Shown here: positions 47,651 through 59,075 of the stretch, one piece after another
How the letters are laid out: every line of letters begins with the position of its first letter
Position numbering within the stretch: position 1 is the stretch's first letter
NCBI GenBank assembly: GCA_951230915.1
Contig: OX579638.1
Location: 5,474,696-5,538,695, forward strand
Source of the DNA: Antitrichia curtipendula
Lineage: Eukaryota > Streptophyta > Bryopsida > Hypnales > Leucodontaceae
Length of the DNA: 64,000 nucleotides
Direction: 5' to 3'
Translations under genes and position numbers: made by a program
The notes under the pieces: model-generated
Seen by the model: only the letters and a program-made list of their open reading frames with translations
Database searches by the model: none
What the model was told of the DNA's origin: nothing

Positions 47651-47935
47651 CCTCACCAAATTCAGGACTTAAATATGAGCAAAATCACACATGATGGTGA
47701 ACCGTGTCACCTGCTCAATAGCCTAAAACCATGCACATGGGATGGCAGTTTCTCACCACACAAAGTCACTTCCACCTGTGCATTGTTTTGGGCACTTCTG
47801 TAGGGGCGGTTCTTAATGCCCGAACTGTTTTCGAGCCTCTTCCTCGGGTGCAAGTTTGGCCAACTCTGAATTTGCCAATTGTCTCTGACAAAGTATGGAA
47901 GAACCGCAAGATCAAATCAGCAAAATTCTTAGCTC
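47651..47935. other. Less AT-rich block without recognised gene
   Basis: A 72-codon plus frame (47731-47949) overlaps it; it has no recognisable family features and may be chance. Confidence 0.25.
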
Positions 47936-47961
47936 ATATATATAAATAAATAAATAAATAA

Positions 47962-48006
<45 letters not shown>
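47936..48006. repeat. AAAT and AT microsatellite
   Basis: Six to seven AAAT units followed by an AT run of about 40 bases. Confidence 0.95.
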
Positions 48007-48009
<3 letters not shown>

Positions 48010-49855
48010 TAATTTTAATTTTTTTAAATTTTGTGCACAAGGACAACATATATTCATAGATTGAGGATAAGGTCAAGATCATCCAAATGAATCAGCATCA
48101 TAACAAAAACCGATGGACTGAGAATGCTTGCTTGTGATGGGAATAAAATAATCATAGATCGAGTCCCGGGTGCAAAGACTCAAACCTGTAATGAATTCCT
48201 CCACTATATCCGTACCCAAAGTATTTGTTTTCACCTATGTCCCCATAGTATTCAAAGATCCTCCTCAGAACCACTAACAAGCTCTGATCATTTTGGTAAT
48301 TAATTGCACTTTTCCGTAGTTGACAGTAGCTAGCCCTCGCGACTCCTTTACGCATATCTCTGTACGTACGTACGACTGGTTGCGGGACGATGTGAAACTT
48401 GAGTAACATCATAACATTCATGAGTTGTGAGAGCAACTGCCTTGCCTCTGACGAAATGATGTGGTATATTCCACATCCCACATTAGCTAATAAGCCACGC
48501 GTCAGAATATGTCAGTGTGTAAGGAACTGAGTTAGTGGGTAGAAAATTAGCAAGGCTAATGAATTTTGATGTAGTTTGACACCTTGAAGGAAGTGCATTG
48601 AATTTTTGTGGATGAAGACTTCAGAGAGGCAAAGGCAGCCTCTCTGAAGGCTCTTGAATGTTATGATGTATCAACGCGCACACTCAGCAACAACTTATGC
48701 CGAAGTTAATTATATGTCACGTACATCCTTCAAAGCTTGAATTTTCTTCTTCAGGAAAAGCTCGTCAATTTGATTAGTGAGTCTTTGGATTCGCCCCTCG
48801 ACTGGACAACTGCAATCACTCCGTCTGGTGCCACAGTACGGGTCTCAACATGCCTAGCTGTCTGAAAACCAACCGAACAGCAGTGATCTCGGAATGGGCT
48901 CAAAGTTTTTAGCCAAATGTTCATTTTTGGAAGATTTAAAAAAAAATTTACATCGAGGGCTGAAAAATTAAGTAGAAATCAAGCTAAATTTAGCCAGTTT
49001 AGAGATCGCTGCTGAACAGCGCGCATAGTCGAAACCTAATCAGGAAGCTCAGATCAGATCAGACAGATCGAGAACTGCCAAATGGAAGCATGAGGGAAAT
49101 GCAGTCGGCTGTGTGAGATCACTCAAGAAGCTCTGAATCTACTGGAGTGGACCTTGCACAACTCTCATTCATAGGGTGTTTCAGCCCAACAGACTAGCCT
49201 TTCGAAACAAAATAATAATAATAATAATAAATGTAGTCAAATTGCATTTAAATATATTTTTTTGTAAGTATAAGAAAGAGAAAGAAAAGGGTTAAAAAAA
49301 AATGAAGAAAAAAACTTTTTCTTTTATTTTGGACATGGAAAAAATAGGAAGAGAAAGGAAAAGGTGCATGTTTTATATTTATTGAAGTTGAGAATTAAGG
49401 AAATCCAAAATGGGATCACTTGACTAGTAGAAACATGGGCCTCGTAGACTAAAGAAAAGATCCACATTGGAAGACCCAGATGCATGACCAACTTGAGTAG
49501 TTGTAGGTCTATAAAGGCATCAATGTTTCTTAAGTCTAACCAAATGAATATGTGTATATTTCTACTATTGTTATGTCTACCAGTTATCTATTGGAGTTAG
49601 TTCTCTCTTTGCACCTTTTTGTTTACGAATGATTTAATTTGTAGGTAGAGAAGTTGGGCATTTGTTGATAGGAAATCTAATTGAAAAAGGGGTGATAACG
49701 GATATTATAAGCGGTATCTTATTGGGCCAAAGGAACTTGGGCAAAAAAATCAACTCTTCCATTGAAAAGAGAAGAAAAAATGCAACATGACTTGGAATTG
49801 AAAGGCTAGTATATAAATTGAATAATTCATAAATGGCTACCTATGATATCAACCA
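48007..49855. other. Mixed intergenic DNA, one TIR element, no supported gene
   Basis: A 109-codon minus frame (48152-48481) partly overlaps the TIR element at 48406-48669 and I do not recognise it. A TAA/ATA microsatellite lies at 49207-49231. The rest is AT-rich without recognisable genes. Confidence 0.3.
48406..48669. mobile_element. 264 bp TIR element, relative of 24222-25425
   Basis: Ends ACATCATAACATTCA and, inverted, TGAATGTTATGATGT, with a second inner pair (GAGAGCAACTGCC against GGCAGCCTCTC). The interior matches the left part of 24222-25425 (ATTCCACA and TGTCAGNGTG blocks). No coding capacity: a MITE-sized element. Confidence 0.65.
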
Positions 49856-50770
49856 TTAATCCCTAAAAGACTATCATGCTTGGAGGGCCAAAATTGCTTC
49901 AAAATACTTGTTTCCAAAGCAAGGTCAAAATCTTCATCATTACTTATTTATTTAACAAAACCAATTGTATGATCTTTTAGTTAATTTATTCAAGTACATT
50001 AATCCCAAATTTTATAGAGTGTATATTTCTCAACCGATTGTAAGTTCAACATGCCTAAACTTCAAAATGTAGGCTTTTCCACTCCTTCCAAAAGGTGAAG
50101 TTTTGTATTTCAATATTTTAAGGGAAAACACGTATGTCCTATAACTTGTGCATCTTATTTAATAAGTTGGAAAACAAGTTCAAAATATATATTAAAAAAT
50201 TGAATCAAAAAAACTTTCATATTCATTTAAAAAAAAATTATAAGGTGGAAAGTGTTATGGAATGAAAAATATAACTAATATGCTAATAACTTTTGGAAGA
50301 ATTCTAGAATTGTTAATTGCAAAGGTAAGAATGTTCTAGTAAAAATTAGTATCTTTTATTTTTATTTTTATTTGAAAATTTTCAAAATTAAGAGCAAAAA
50401 ACAACTTCATATGTTTTTTCTACCTTCATTGCCTGCAAAATAAAACTTCTCATAACTTTTACTTCATTATTTGGAATTCATTGATTAATTTATTTTTTGG
50501 AGTACGTATCAATATATATAATCCTAAAAAAATAATTAATTCTTTTATAGAATATATAATTTTTTGCCCAATTTGACATTAAAATTTTAAAAAGCATCTT
50601 ACTTTTGCAATATTTATCAAAATGACATGAAACAAAGCTTCACATATAGATTATGATAAAAAGCATCCATCCTAAGATGTTAATGCAAAAATTCCAAACT
50701 ATGAAGTCAATAGAGCTTGCCTGAGTTCTCAAAAAGCCTAAAGTAGGCTCCTTGGTTCTTTAGGGATTAA
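49856..50770 (+). mobile_element. TTAA-bounded element (915 bp)
   Basis: Begins TTAATCCCTAAAAGACTATC and ends GTTCTTTAGGGATTAA. The inverted ends TCCCTAAA/TTTAGGGA next to TTAA are intact. Partial relatives at 16888 (CFAP45 intron) and 33364 (inverted). Confidence 0.85.
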
Positions 50771-51590
50771 GTCAAGAACTATCGATGGGGCTATGAACCC
50801 AATAAGATATAAATTGCTAAAATGATGGCTTTTGGCAATCTTGGCCTACATTCATTTGTATTTGAAAGAAGGTAATATTAATTTCCATGTAAATGTAGCT
50901 TCTCAAAATTAAATTTGATGAAGAGTGAACATAAGAGTACAATGAAGCTTGGAACTTTGAATGCATCTACAAGCCTCTTTATGTACAAGAACTCTAGATA
51001 GGATCTATGAATTGGTCTTGCATTTTATATACTTGGATTTTGTTTAATGAAATACCTTAGAGTAGTTGGGTTAGACATAGACATAGATTGATCCTAATAG
51101 ATTTGCATCACCTAAAGTCACATACATTATACATAATTGAATGTTAGATTTGCTCCCCTTTGTTCATATTGTGCAACAACGTCAGGCGGGTGGAAAACCA
51201 AGTAGTACAACCCTATGATGTTGGCCCAACTTTTGTCATGAATTATGATTTAGGACAATTTAAGATTAAAAAATAACTCAAATTTCTATAGTTTTCACAC
51301 CATATGTCCAAATGCCATAAAACTAAGTTTGTGCACTCGTCCTCACCTTTGATGATACCATGAACGTCATTGAGGGATGCATGGATCCGACAATCTCATC
51401 ATAACCAATCAACCAACAAAACCAACGACCAAACTATCTATTATAAATTAGGTATTGAGCTTCCTCTTGTAAGACTCAATTTCTTCCTATTCAATTCATT
51501 TGCAAGTTTTATGACTTGAGAAAGTTTTATTTTTCAAATTTTATGTGTACTTAGTAAAATTAGTAAAATTTTGATCTATTTATGAATTGT
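50771..51590. other. AT-rich intergenic DNA
   Basis: Nothing recognisable on either strand. Confidence 0.3.
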
Positions 51591-51671
51591 ATGGTTGTCT
51601 TTTGAGTGGATAGTGAGGATGAGGTGCAATTAAATTAATGCACCCCCTCCATCCACTCAAAAGACAACCAT
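51591..51671. repeat. 81 bp hairpin with Stowaway-like inner ends
   Basis: ATGGTTGTCTTTTGAGTGGA at the left is exactly inverted at the right. The inner part contains TGCACCCCCTCCATCCACTC, similar to the Stowaway terminus. It may be the junction of two abutting Stowaway-like ends or a minimal foldback. Confidence 0.6.
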
Positions 51672-51961
51672 TAAAATAAAATTAAAATATATTATTATCC
51701 CTACTCCCCCATTTTTGTGATTAATTTTTTTGAATTATCCTTCCACCCCCTTCTTCCTATTTGAATTTGAAGGAGCACTTCACAGTTCCAAACAATATGG
51801 GGTATGTCCATTTGACCATATCCCATATCTATATTGTATCCATATCTTGAACCCGTATCTGTATTTATTATTTTTCCATATCAACAATATATCAGAAAAG
51901 AGGGGGGGTTCTCAACAAAGAGATCAACGGCTCTCATTTTTTTCAAAACAAAGGGGGTCAG

Positions 51962-52897
51962 TTAACCCCTTAAGTTCCTTCACCATGTTTTCACCAAAAA
52001 CGTTCCCAAACTGCCATTTCTAGTACAAGTACAATTTTTTTCGAAAAAAAACTTATTTTGACACATGTAGCCATAAGATCTTGTAGTATGCTGACTTGAG
52101 AACATGTGGTAAAAATTTCAGAAATTTCCACTGCGTGGATTGCAAGATATATGCATTCAATTTCACTAAAATCATTTTTTTGGCCCTATAAATAACTGGG
52201 CAGCTGCTCTTCACAAGCTCACTTTTCTATGAAAAAATGTCCAAAATGGTGGTGCTTCTTTGGATAATTTTTCCTAGACAAGTTGTCTACATGCTTAAAT
52301 TTTTTCACATCATTTTGGAATTGTACAACATATAAGAAAAAAATAATAATTAGAAAAAAGTAGAAAATGATTCAAAATACAAAATTGTTAAGAATTTATT
52401 TATGGAATTTAAAAATGCCATTCCCAATGGTTGAAATGTTGTAATAAACAATCTACATCCCATGATTTTATTTTTTTCAAAAAATATTGAAAATTGAATA
52501 AGATAAAGGACTTCAAAGTTTATTTTAGAGTAGAGAATCCACAACTGCCCACAAACTAAAACTTCTCATAACTTTTGACTTATTGATCAAAATGGAATAA
52601 TTCAAAGCTTTCCACGTATATATAACTCTAGAAAACCAATTTCAGTATTTTTTTTTTTGATAAAAGTGATTTTTTCTGATTTGCCCAGACTACCCGGCCA
52701 GGGAAAAAAGTAACATATTAGACCATAACTTTTTACTCACATTTCCAAGTGTCACTAAATTTAGTGCATATGAAAGATATTCCTTGTCCCCACCCTTTAT
52801 TATAATTTCAGCCAAAAACATGCAAATCTCTAGTTATAGGTACCTGCCCAAAATTTCTATACGGCCAAAAAGTGCATGCTGGTTCTTTAGGGGTTAA
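51962..52897 (+). mobile_element. TTAA-bounded element (936 bp)
   Basis: Begins TTAACCCCTTAAGTTCC and ends GGTTCTTTAGGGGTTAA. The right half is homologous to each arm of the foldback 29802-30549 and to the fragment at 45800-46124. The left half carries ATAAGATCTTGTAGTATGC and GATTGCAAGATATATGCATT, shared in order with other subtypes. Confidence 0.87.
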
Positions 52898-54074
52898 TAG
52901 GAGGATTCTAAAATCACATGAGATAGTAAAACAATGGATTATCTTCAATTATTTTACTCCCTCGGCAGATTAGGGAAATTTTTGCCTAATGATTTTAGTT
53001 TACTTCAAAAAATAGATTTTGACACAATACCTTTTTTTTAGATTAGACAAATGTGAGGTGTTTTTTTTAATCTTTTTTTTTTTAGTATCGTTTGGTGGAT
53101 TCTATTTACCTTGTGCTCCAAGTATATACACTGTTATGTTCTAGTTATCTCCTTTACAATATCAATCAAAGATAACTTTAGAATTGTAGCTAAATAAAAT
53201 ATCATTCAATTAGACAAAGAGGTTGATCAACGATGTTAGCTTGTGAGTATAAAATCCGAGCCTATGAGTCTTGAGCATATGTATAAGTAAATATTCTATA
53301 ACCATGAAGGTGCTTATAGTATAAACACTTATGATATAGGTATCTATAATATAGATATCCTATAATCATGAAAGGTTTATATAATATAGGTATTTAGTAT
53401 TCTAGACTCATGTTCTCATGATATTAGGCTTACATTATAGCACTCGTGACTTAAAAAACAATTTTAATGTGGGATTTGAAGAAAAATAGACAAAAAAACT
53501 CAAAAGAATCACAAAAACTAGAGAGGCTTAAAAACTAGACACTTGAGCAATTTAGATTAAGTAGTTTAGAATTTATTAAATTATCACAAATATATTTTGG
53601 GATCTTTTAGCAATTCAAAAAAGACTTTCAAAAAACTTTATTGTACACATTTTGAATAACATTTGAATTTCTTATGATTTTTCAAATTTTTGGAATTTTA
53701 AATACCAATTTTGAAGGTCATACCCTAATTTTGATGTACATGTTTAATACATCTTGAATTGGATATCGGATCAACTGTAGGTTATGTTTACTATAGTAGA
53801 AGTCCCTAAGGTAGATACACTCAAATGCATTGAGTGCCTAAAAGTCCTATTGAACAAATGTTCACATTATGTATATCTCCTACATCAATATATACTTATT
53901 GTTGAAGAAAATGATTTTAAAACATCTACTCAAAAAACTCGATCCTTGATAAATTTGCATACAATATCCAAACGACATATTCTTTGGTGCATTGAAATCT
54001 CTTTTCACTTGCCAATTAAAATCTTTTTACCAATCTAATAATTAAAAAAAGTGGTGCTTTTAGGTGTTCCTATT
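52898..54074. other. AT-rich intergenic DNA
   Basis: ACTCCCTCGGCAGATTAGGG at 52956 resembles a mariner-type terminus but no partner was found. A short run of diverged ATAGGTAT-containing repeats lies at about 53300-53395. No gene recognised; the 84-codon plus frame at 53784-54038 is unsupported. Confidence 0.3.
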
Positions 54075-54252
54075 TTAATTCTTAAACGTTGAGGCAGACT
54101 TTGGTGTCTGATGGATGACAAAGGATCTTTTAGTGTAGGACAAAAGTAGTTTGGCTTCTAATGGTTTTGCTTTTGAATTTTTTAGACCAGTGATTCCCAC
54201 GGTATGAAAATGGATGATTTATGTGGTCACTAGTCCGTTGTTTAAGGGTTAA
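54075..54252 (+). mobile_element. Short TTAA-bounded element sharing its right TTAA with the next element
   Basis: Begins TTAATTCTTAAACGTTGAGG and ends TTGTTTAAGGGTTAA. The internal phrase GGACAAAAGTAG and TGATTCCCACGGTATG correspond to the short subtype. Its last TTAA (54249-54252) is also the first TTAA of the following element. Confidence 0.65.
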
Positions 54253-55223
54253 CCCCTAAACGTCACAGGGGACGAAAAACGCCCTCACAGCCTAAAAGTC
54301 AAATTCAAAGGATTGTAACTTTTGCATCCAAATTCCAAATTCAATCAAACTTGTTGGAGAAGTTGCGCATACTAGTCTTGTTTGTGTGATAAAATTTTCA
54401 GATCAATACAAGATGTATAATAGTTTTGGGAGCCAATCAAAGTTCACAGGTTCAATTTGAGCTCACCAAACTGCATTTGATGGCTGCAACTTTGGGGGCT
54501 TGTATCTTTGTAATCTAATGTTTTTTTTCAATAAAATTTGTTGTATTTTGTTTCCACTGAAGTCTTATTGTTGTGGTAAAGTTTCCATGTCAATCCAAGT
54601 TGTTTCTAATGATTGCGAGCAATTCAAAGTTCAAAATCCAGACATTGGTGGATAGCAGTGAACTTTGGCGGCCTATAACTTCTTCATACAATGTCCAAAT
54701 CCAATAATACTTGTTGGTAAAGTTGTAAATACTAGTCTACTTTGTGTGGTTAAAATTTCATAGCAATCCAAGAAGTTATGAGTGATTAAGAAGCATTTTA
54801 GTAGGAGGTTCAGTCATAGATGTGATTTTTTGTTGCTTTTTTCACTGTTTTCTGACATTCCAAATCCATTTTGCGGACACAATGATTCATTTGAATGATA
54901 TTTTTTTCCAGCAAAGTGTATATATTCTATTTTTGAATCACTTTATAGCTTAAATTTTTTTCATTTGAGTAGGTTTAGAAATCAAATTTCACCTCCAAAT
55001 GTGTTTTTAAGAAAATTTCAGCACCTTTTTTCAACACTAAACCATTATAGTCTTTCAATCTATATGGTCAAATGACCCCAAATTTGTTCCACACCATCTA
55101 CAACATGCACACTAAAATATTGTACGGTTGAGATCTTCATACCTTACTCTAATTTTGACTTTTCAGACTTGCAAAGGCAGGCAGTTTTTAAGCTTGGTCG
55201 GACCTTTGACATTTAGGGGTTAA
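54249..55223 (+). mobile_element. TTAA-bounded element (975 bp)
   Basis: Begins TTAACCCCTAAACGTCACAGG and ends GACATTTAGGGGTTAA. Inverted full-length relative at 59076-60050 of the same length, partial relative at 47061. Inside, a phrase of the type TAACTTTTGCATCCAAATTC recurs about every 170-190 bp (54315, 54485, 54674). Confidence 0.88.
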
Positions 55224-57864
55224 TTAAAGTATGAAACTTATTGTAGACTATTTGGTCACTACACACTTACTAGATTCACAACTTTTAAGCATAAAAATGA
55301 CAAATTTGGACACTATAACATTAACAACATTTGGAGGTTAATTCAATCATTTTTCATAGTTTACATTTTGAAACTTTGGTTTTAACAAGTGTTACTTCTG
55401 AGAATACTTGTAGCCATTGTTAAAATTTTGAAATCCATTGTCAAAAACTTGTCCTCCAAGCTGCTTTAGAAATATATGGAGGAAAGAAAAGCAACAAGAA
55501 GTAATAGAAAACAAATGACAAATTTTGAGAAGATGCTAAAAATATTCTCTCTTCATATGAATTTTGTGAAAATCTAACTTTTAAAAATGCTCTTACCTTC
55601 CTCTTAAAGTAGTTGAAATTCTTTAAAAATAGATGTTGACAAGCTAGATCAAGCATCATGTATTTACGTCCACTTTGGAGATGTACAATTAGAGAAGCCC
55701 ACATTGAATAAACTTCAAACCTATTTTTAATTTATTTTTGAACTAATGAAGATTTCTATTCTTCATTTCATGTATTGGTACTTGGTTTTTTAAGGTAACT
55801 CTGCTATGACAAGCCAACTTTGGACCAACCTAATGCAGGCCCAGAACTTCATGAGCAGTACATGTGTGATGTGTCTTGTGAAATGTACTGCTCATGAAGT
55901 TTTTGACCTACATTAGGCTGGTTTTACTTTACATAAAAATAAAACTAGTAATATCTATAGTAGCTTAAATAATGTAGTTTTTTTTTAATTGAAGTAGAAT
56001 AAATTAATATTTCAAGTGTCTCCAAATAAAAAAGATTGCTCCCAATATTGCCACCACATTATTTTATACAAAATTGAAACTGTAGTTGGTTAATTTGAAT
56101 GAAGAACCTAAGGCAATTTGAATTCACAATAGATTCAATTTTCATCACTTTCCCCCCCCCTCTCCGCCCCCACCCAAAATGAAGAAAATGATGAAGATGG
56201 TTATGGAAAACACAACACTCAAATCTTTTTAATGCAAAAAATCATTCTTATGATTTTCAATTGTTTAATGTATTTTTTGATATTATAGTGACTAATGTTT
56301 TTTTAATGGATCAAATTCCAATTTTCTAGAGGATTTCAAGATAATAAAAAACTATATTACAAAAATAGCATATGAACAATTTAAGAACTTTTGGAGTTTT
56401 TCTATAGGGTGAGAAAGATTGTCAATAGACTTAGAGGTTGCCTCTCTTGCTAAATATGTAATAGACGACAATGGAGAATCCACATGAAGGGAAAACTCAC
56501 CTTAATTATACAATTTTACATGGATAATTGAACTTTCAAATGCATTTTGATAGATGTTCACAATGTGACATGTAAAAGTAGCCAATCAAATTTGTAAACA
56601 CGAGGGATGCCTTGGAATATCTTGTCCAAGATCTTGTCATCTCTTGTATTAATGGCTTTCAATCATTCTTTGCATCTCAGATATTAGAAGCTTGCCATCC
56701 CTACAAAAATTTGTTTGTCAAATTGTAGGTGACCAATTAATAGCTTTGTACTATAGTCGTCCTAAGTATCACGCAAGATGTCTGTTAAAATTGGACATGC
56801 TCTATAAGCATTTGCTAACACAAAGGTACAAATAGGAGGTTTCAATGCACCTGCCTTGAAATTTACCTTGAAAACATTTTAGGGAGGTGGCAAGTGTAGA
56901 GCTTTACCAGATTCCAACTTCAAAATCTATAACAAATTCACTAGAAGGCCAAAAATATAAATCAAATGTTGAAAAAGTAGAATACATAGACAAAAGGCAC
57001 AATGAAGAAATATAGCTGTAGAAAATTACCACATAATAGTTGAGGTGCAAGATTAAATGATGGACATTAGTTGTAATGATGGGTTAGTTAGCAGTTGATG
57101 TACCAACCAAGTGATGCTTGCTCTTATTTCCTAAATGTCGCCTATGCGTTCCGGAGTTTAGACAACTTTGGAACAATGTATTCAAAGATTTCAAATCATT
57201 TTTTATCCAATTCTTGTTTTGGAAGTTGCTCAAATGAAAATTGCTTTGGATGGTATTGAAAATTGCTTCATTGAAGAATTTATGACATTTCTACATAGGA
57301 GGATGCAACAAAAATAGATCACAAAATATGTTATTCTAATGTATTAGGGGAACTTCAGACTTCTTGTTCTAAAACTGAAATTTCGTTATAAAAATGATTT
57401 TTTGAATTTCAGGTCAACTAATGAAATGAATGTCATCTACTCTAGTTTCTACTCCAACTGAAATTTTCAATAATTCCTAAAATTGAATAATTTATTGCAA
57501 TTTGAACTTCAGATGTATTTCCAATGCCTATCAAATTCTATTTATAGAATTATATGAATTTTTTTGTTTACAATATGATGTTCTTCACTATAATAATATA
57601 CACTTATGATCAAATTTTCAGATTTTTTTCTTAGATAATTTTCTATTTGAAAAGATCTTTCTTCACTTTTCCTTCAAAATTCTGGAAAAAGTAATTTTTT
57701 ACAAAAAAAATAAAAAAAATCTTGTAACTTGAGGAAGACATGTGATTTCATCTTAAAAAAATAAAAATAAAAATTTGTTTACATGCACTTGCCAAATGGA
57801 TGTTGTCAAAGTGAAGGGATTTGATTTGCAACTTTGTGGTTGTTCTAGGCCAAGTGTTTCAAGG
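55224..57864. other. AT-rich intergenic DNA with one hairpin
   Basis: Contains the hairpin at 55824-55922 and a C-rich run at 56150-56175. The 87-codon minus frame 55441-55704 has no recognisable domain. Nothing else seen. Confidence 0.3.
55824..55922. other. 99 bp hairpin, pre-miRNA-like or minimal MITE
   Basis: Arms of 39 bases with five mismatches, including an uninterrupted stem AACTTCATGAGCAGTACAT, and a loop of about 20 bases (GTGTGATGTGTCTTGTGAA). Size and shape fit a plant microRNA precursor as well as a small foldback. No target or expression can be judged from sequence. Confidence 0.45.
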
Positions 57865-58089
57865 TTAACCTTGGAAGGAAAAAATGGTCATTGTGGAAGT
57901 CACCTTCTTTGGTACTATGAATCATTTGCTTAAAAAAAACACGAGCACTCATTGGAGGTCAAACTATTGTGCAAGATTTCCCTTTGTGAACAAAATTTGA
58001 AAGATGAACATTTGCACTTCTATCCTATATAGAAGGATTCTTTGCCATCCATCGGACATTTAGTGTTTGCAACGTCCTTCTAGGTTTAA
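57865..58089 (+). mobile_element. TTAA-bounded element, short subtype (225 bp)
   Basis: Begins TTAACCTTGGAAGG and ends TTCTAGGTTTAA. The interior follows 39460-39688 (GTACTATGAATCATTTGCTT, CACTCATTGGAGGTCAAACT, TTTGCACTTCTATCCTA). Confidence 0.7.
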
Positions 58090-58220
58090 ATCCTCTTAGG
58101 AGGAACAATCATGTACCTATTATTTGCCTATGCAAAGAAAGTAAAGTTTTTCTTCTCTGATACAATCTAGTTTATATGTCCAACATCAAAGTGGGTTCGA
58201 AGTAAATCTTCTACTTGTCT

Positions 58221-58407
58221 TTAACCCTTAGAGGACAGATTGGTGACCACCGAAATCATCCCTTTGGTTACTGTGGGAATCATTCACTTAAAAAATTGCA
58301 AAAGCATTAATGAAGTCAAAATACTATAGAAGACCTTCTTTTTAACAAAAAAATTATGAAGATGAATAGTTGCACTTCTATCCTCCTCCTCGACATTCAA
58401 GGATTAA
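58221..58407 (+). mobile_element. TTAA-bounded element, short subtype (187 bp)
   Basis: Begins TTAACCCTTAGAGGACAG and ends GACATTCAAGGATTAA. Relative of 57865-58089, which lies only 130 bp to its left in the same orientation, with an internal deletion before the right end. Confidence 0.75.
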
Positions 58408-58616
58408 AGGAAAATTGACTATTAAATGTTAAAGCACACAACCCCACTGAAAATTCAAATGATTGTAACTAATATGGAGTAACATTTTTTGTGCTGCGAC
58501 TAGGGTTTGCATTTCTAGAGAATTCTGAACAGAATTTATGAAGGATTCATTTTTGGAGAATTGTCAAGAGAAAGATTTTTCTTACATTGCTAGATCAACC
58601 TTGTTAATAAACTTGG

Positions 58617-59030
58617 TTAACCCATTAAGGACTAGTCGACCATTCTGTGGTCGATTTGGGTCCTTTTTGGTTTGTAGAGAGAGCATGTCAATGAATTTGA
58701 TGATGTGGCAAAGGGGACGGGTCTAGGGAATTGGGAAGTGAAGATTTTAGGACAATAACTAGGCCAATCAAAGGTGGCATGTGGCCAGAGGGTTGAAAAA
58801 ACCAAGACAACATGGGCTGAAATTACACCAAGATTTGCTAAAAATTCCTGCTTTACAACACACCTTCACCAAAAATTTCAATGCTAAATCCTATATCATG
58901 CGCAACACTTCCATCCATACGGTTAGATCTACGACAGGCACTTGCATTCAAAAGTTTTAAAATGGCTCGCAATTGGCCATACAAAGGATTGCCCACCCCC
59001 CAAATCAACCACGGTCCTTAATGGGTTAAC
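58617..59030. mobile_element. TTAA-bounded element (414 bp), CCCATTAAGGAC subtype
   Basis: Begins TTAACCCATTAAGGAC and ends GTCCTTAATGGGTTAA: 16 bases at each end are exactly inverted, including the TTAA. A second inverted pair lies just inside (CGATTTGGG against CCCCAAATC). Interior contains CTATATCATGCGCAAC and ATACGGTTAGATCTACG. Confidence 0.88.
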
Positions 59031-59075
59031 TATTCATTTCATAGAACCAAGTGTGATTTCTCAACTCCCTTGGTC

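Noticed and set aside
48152..48481. 109-codon minus frame as a gene
   Set aside because: About a quarter of it lies in a TIR element and no domain is recognisable; unsupported as a gene.
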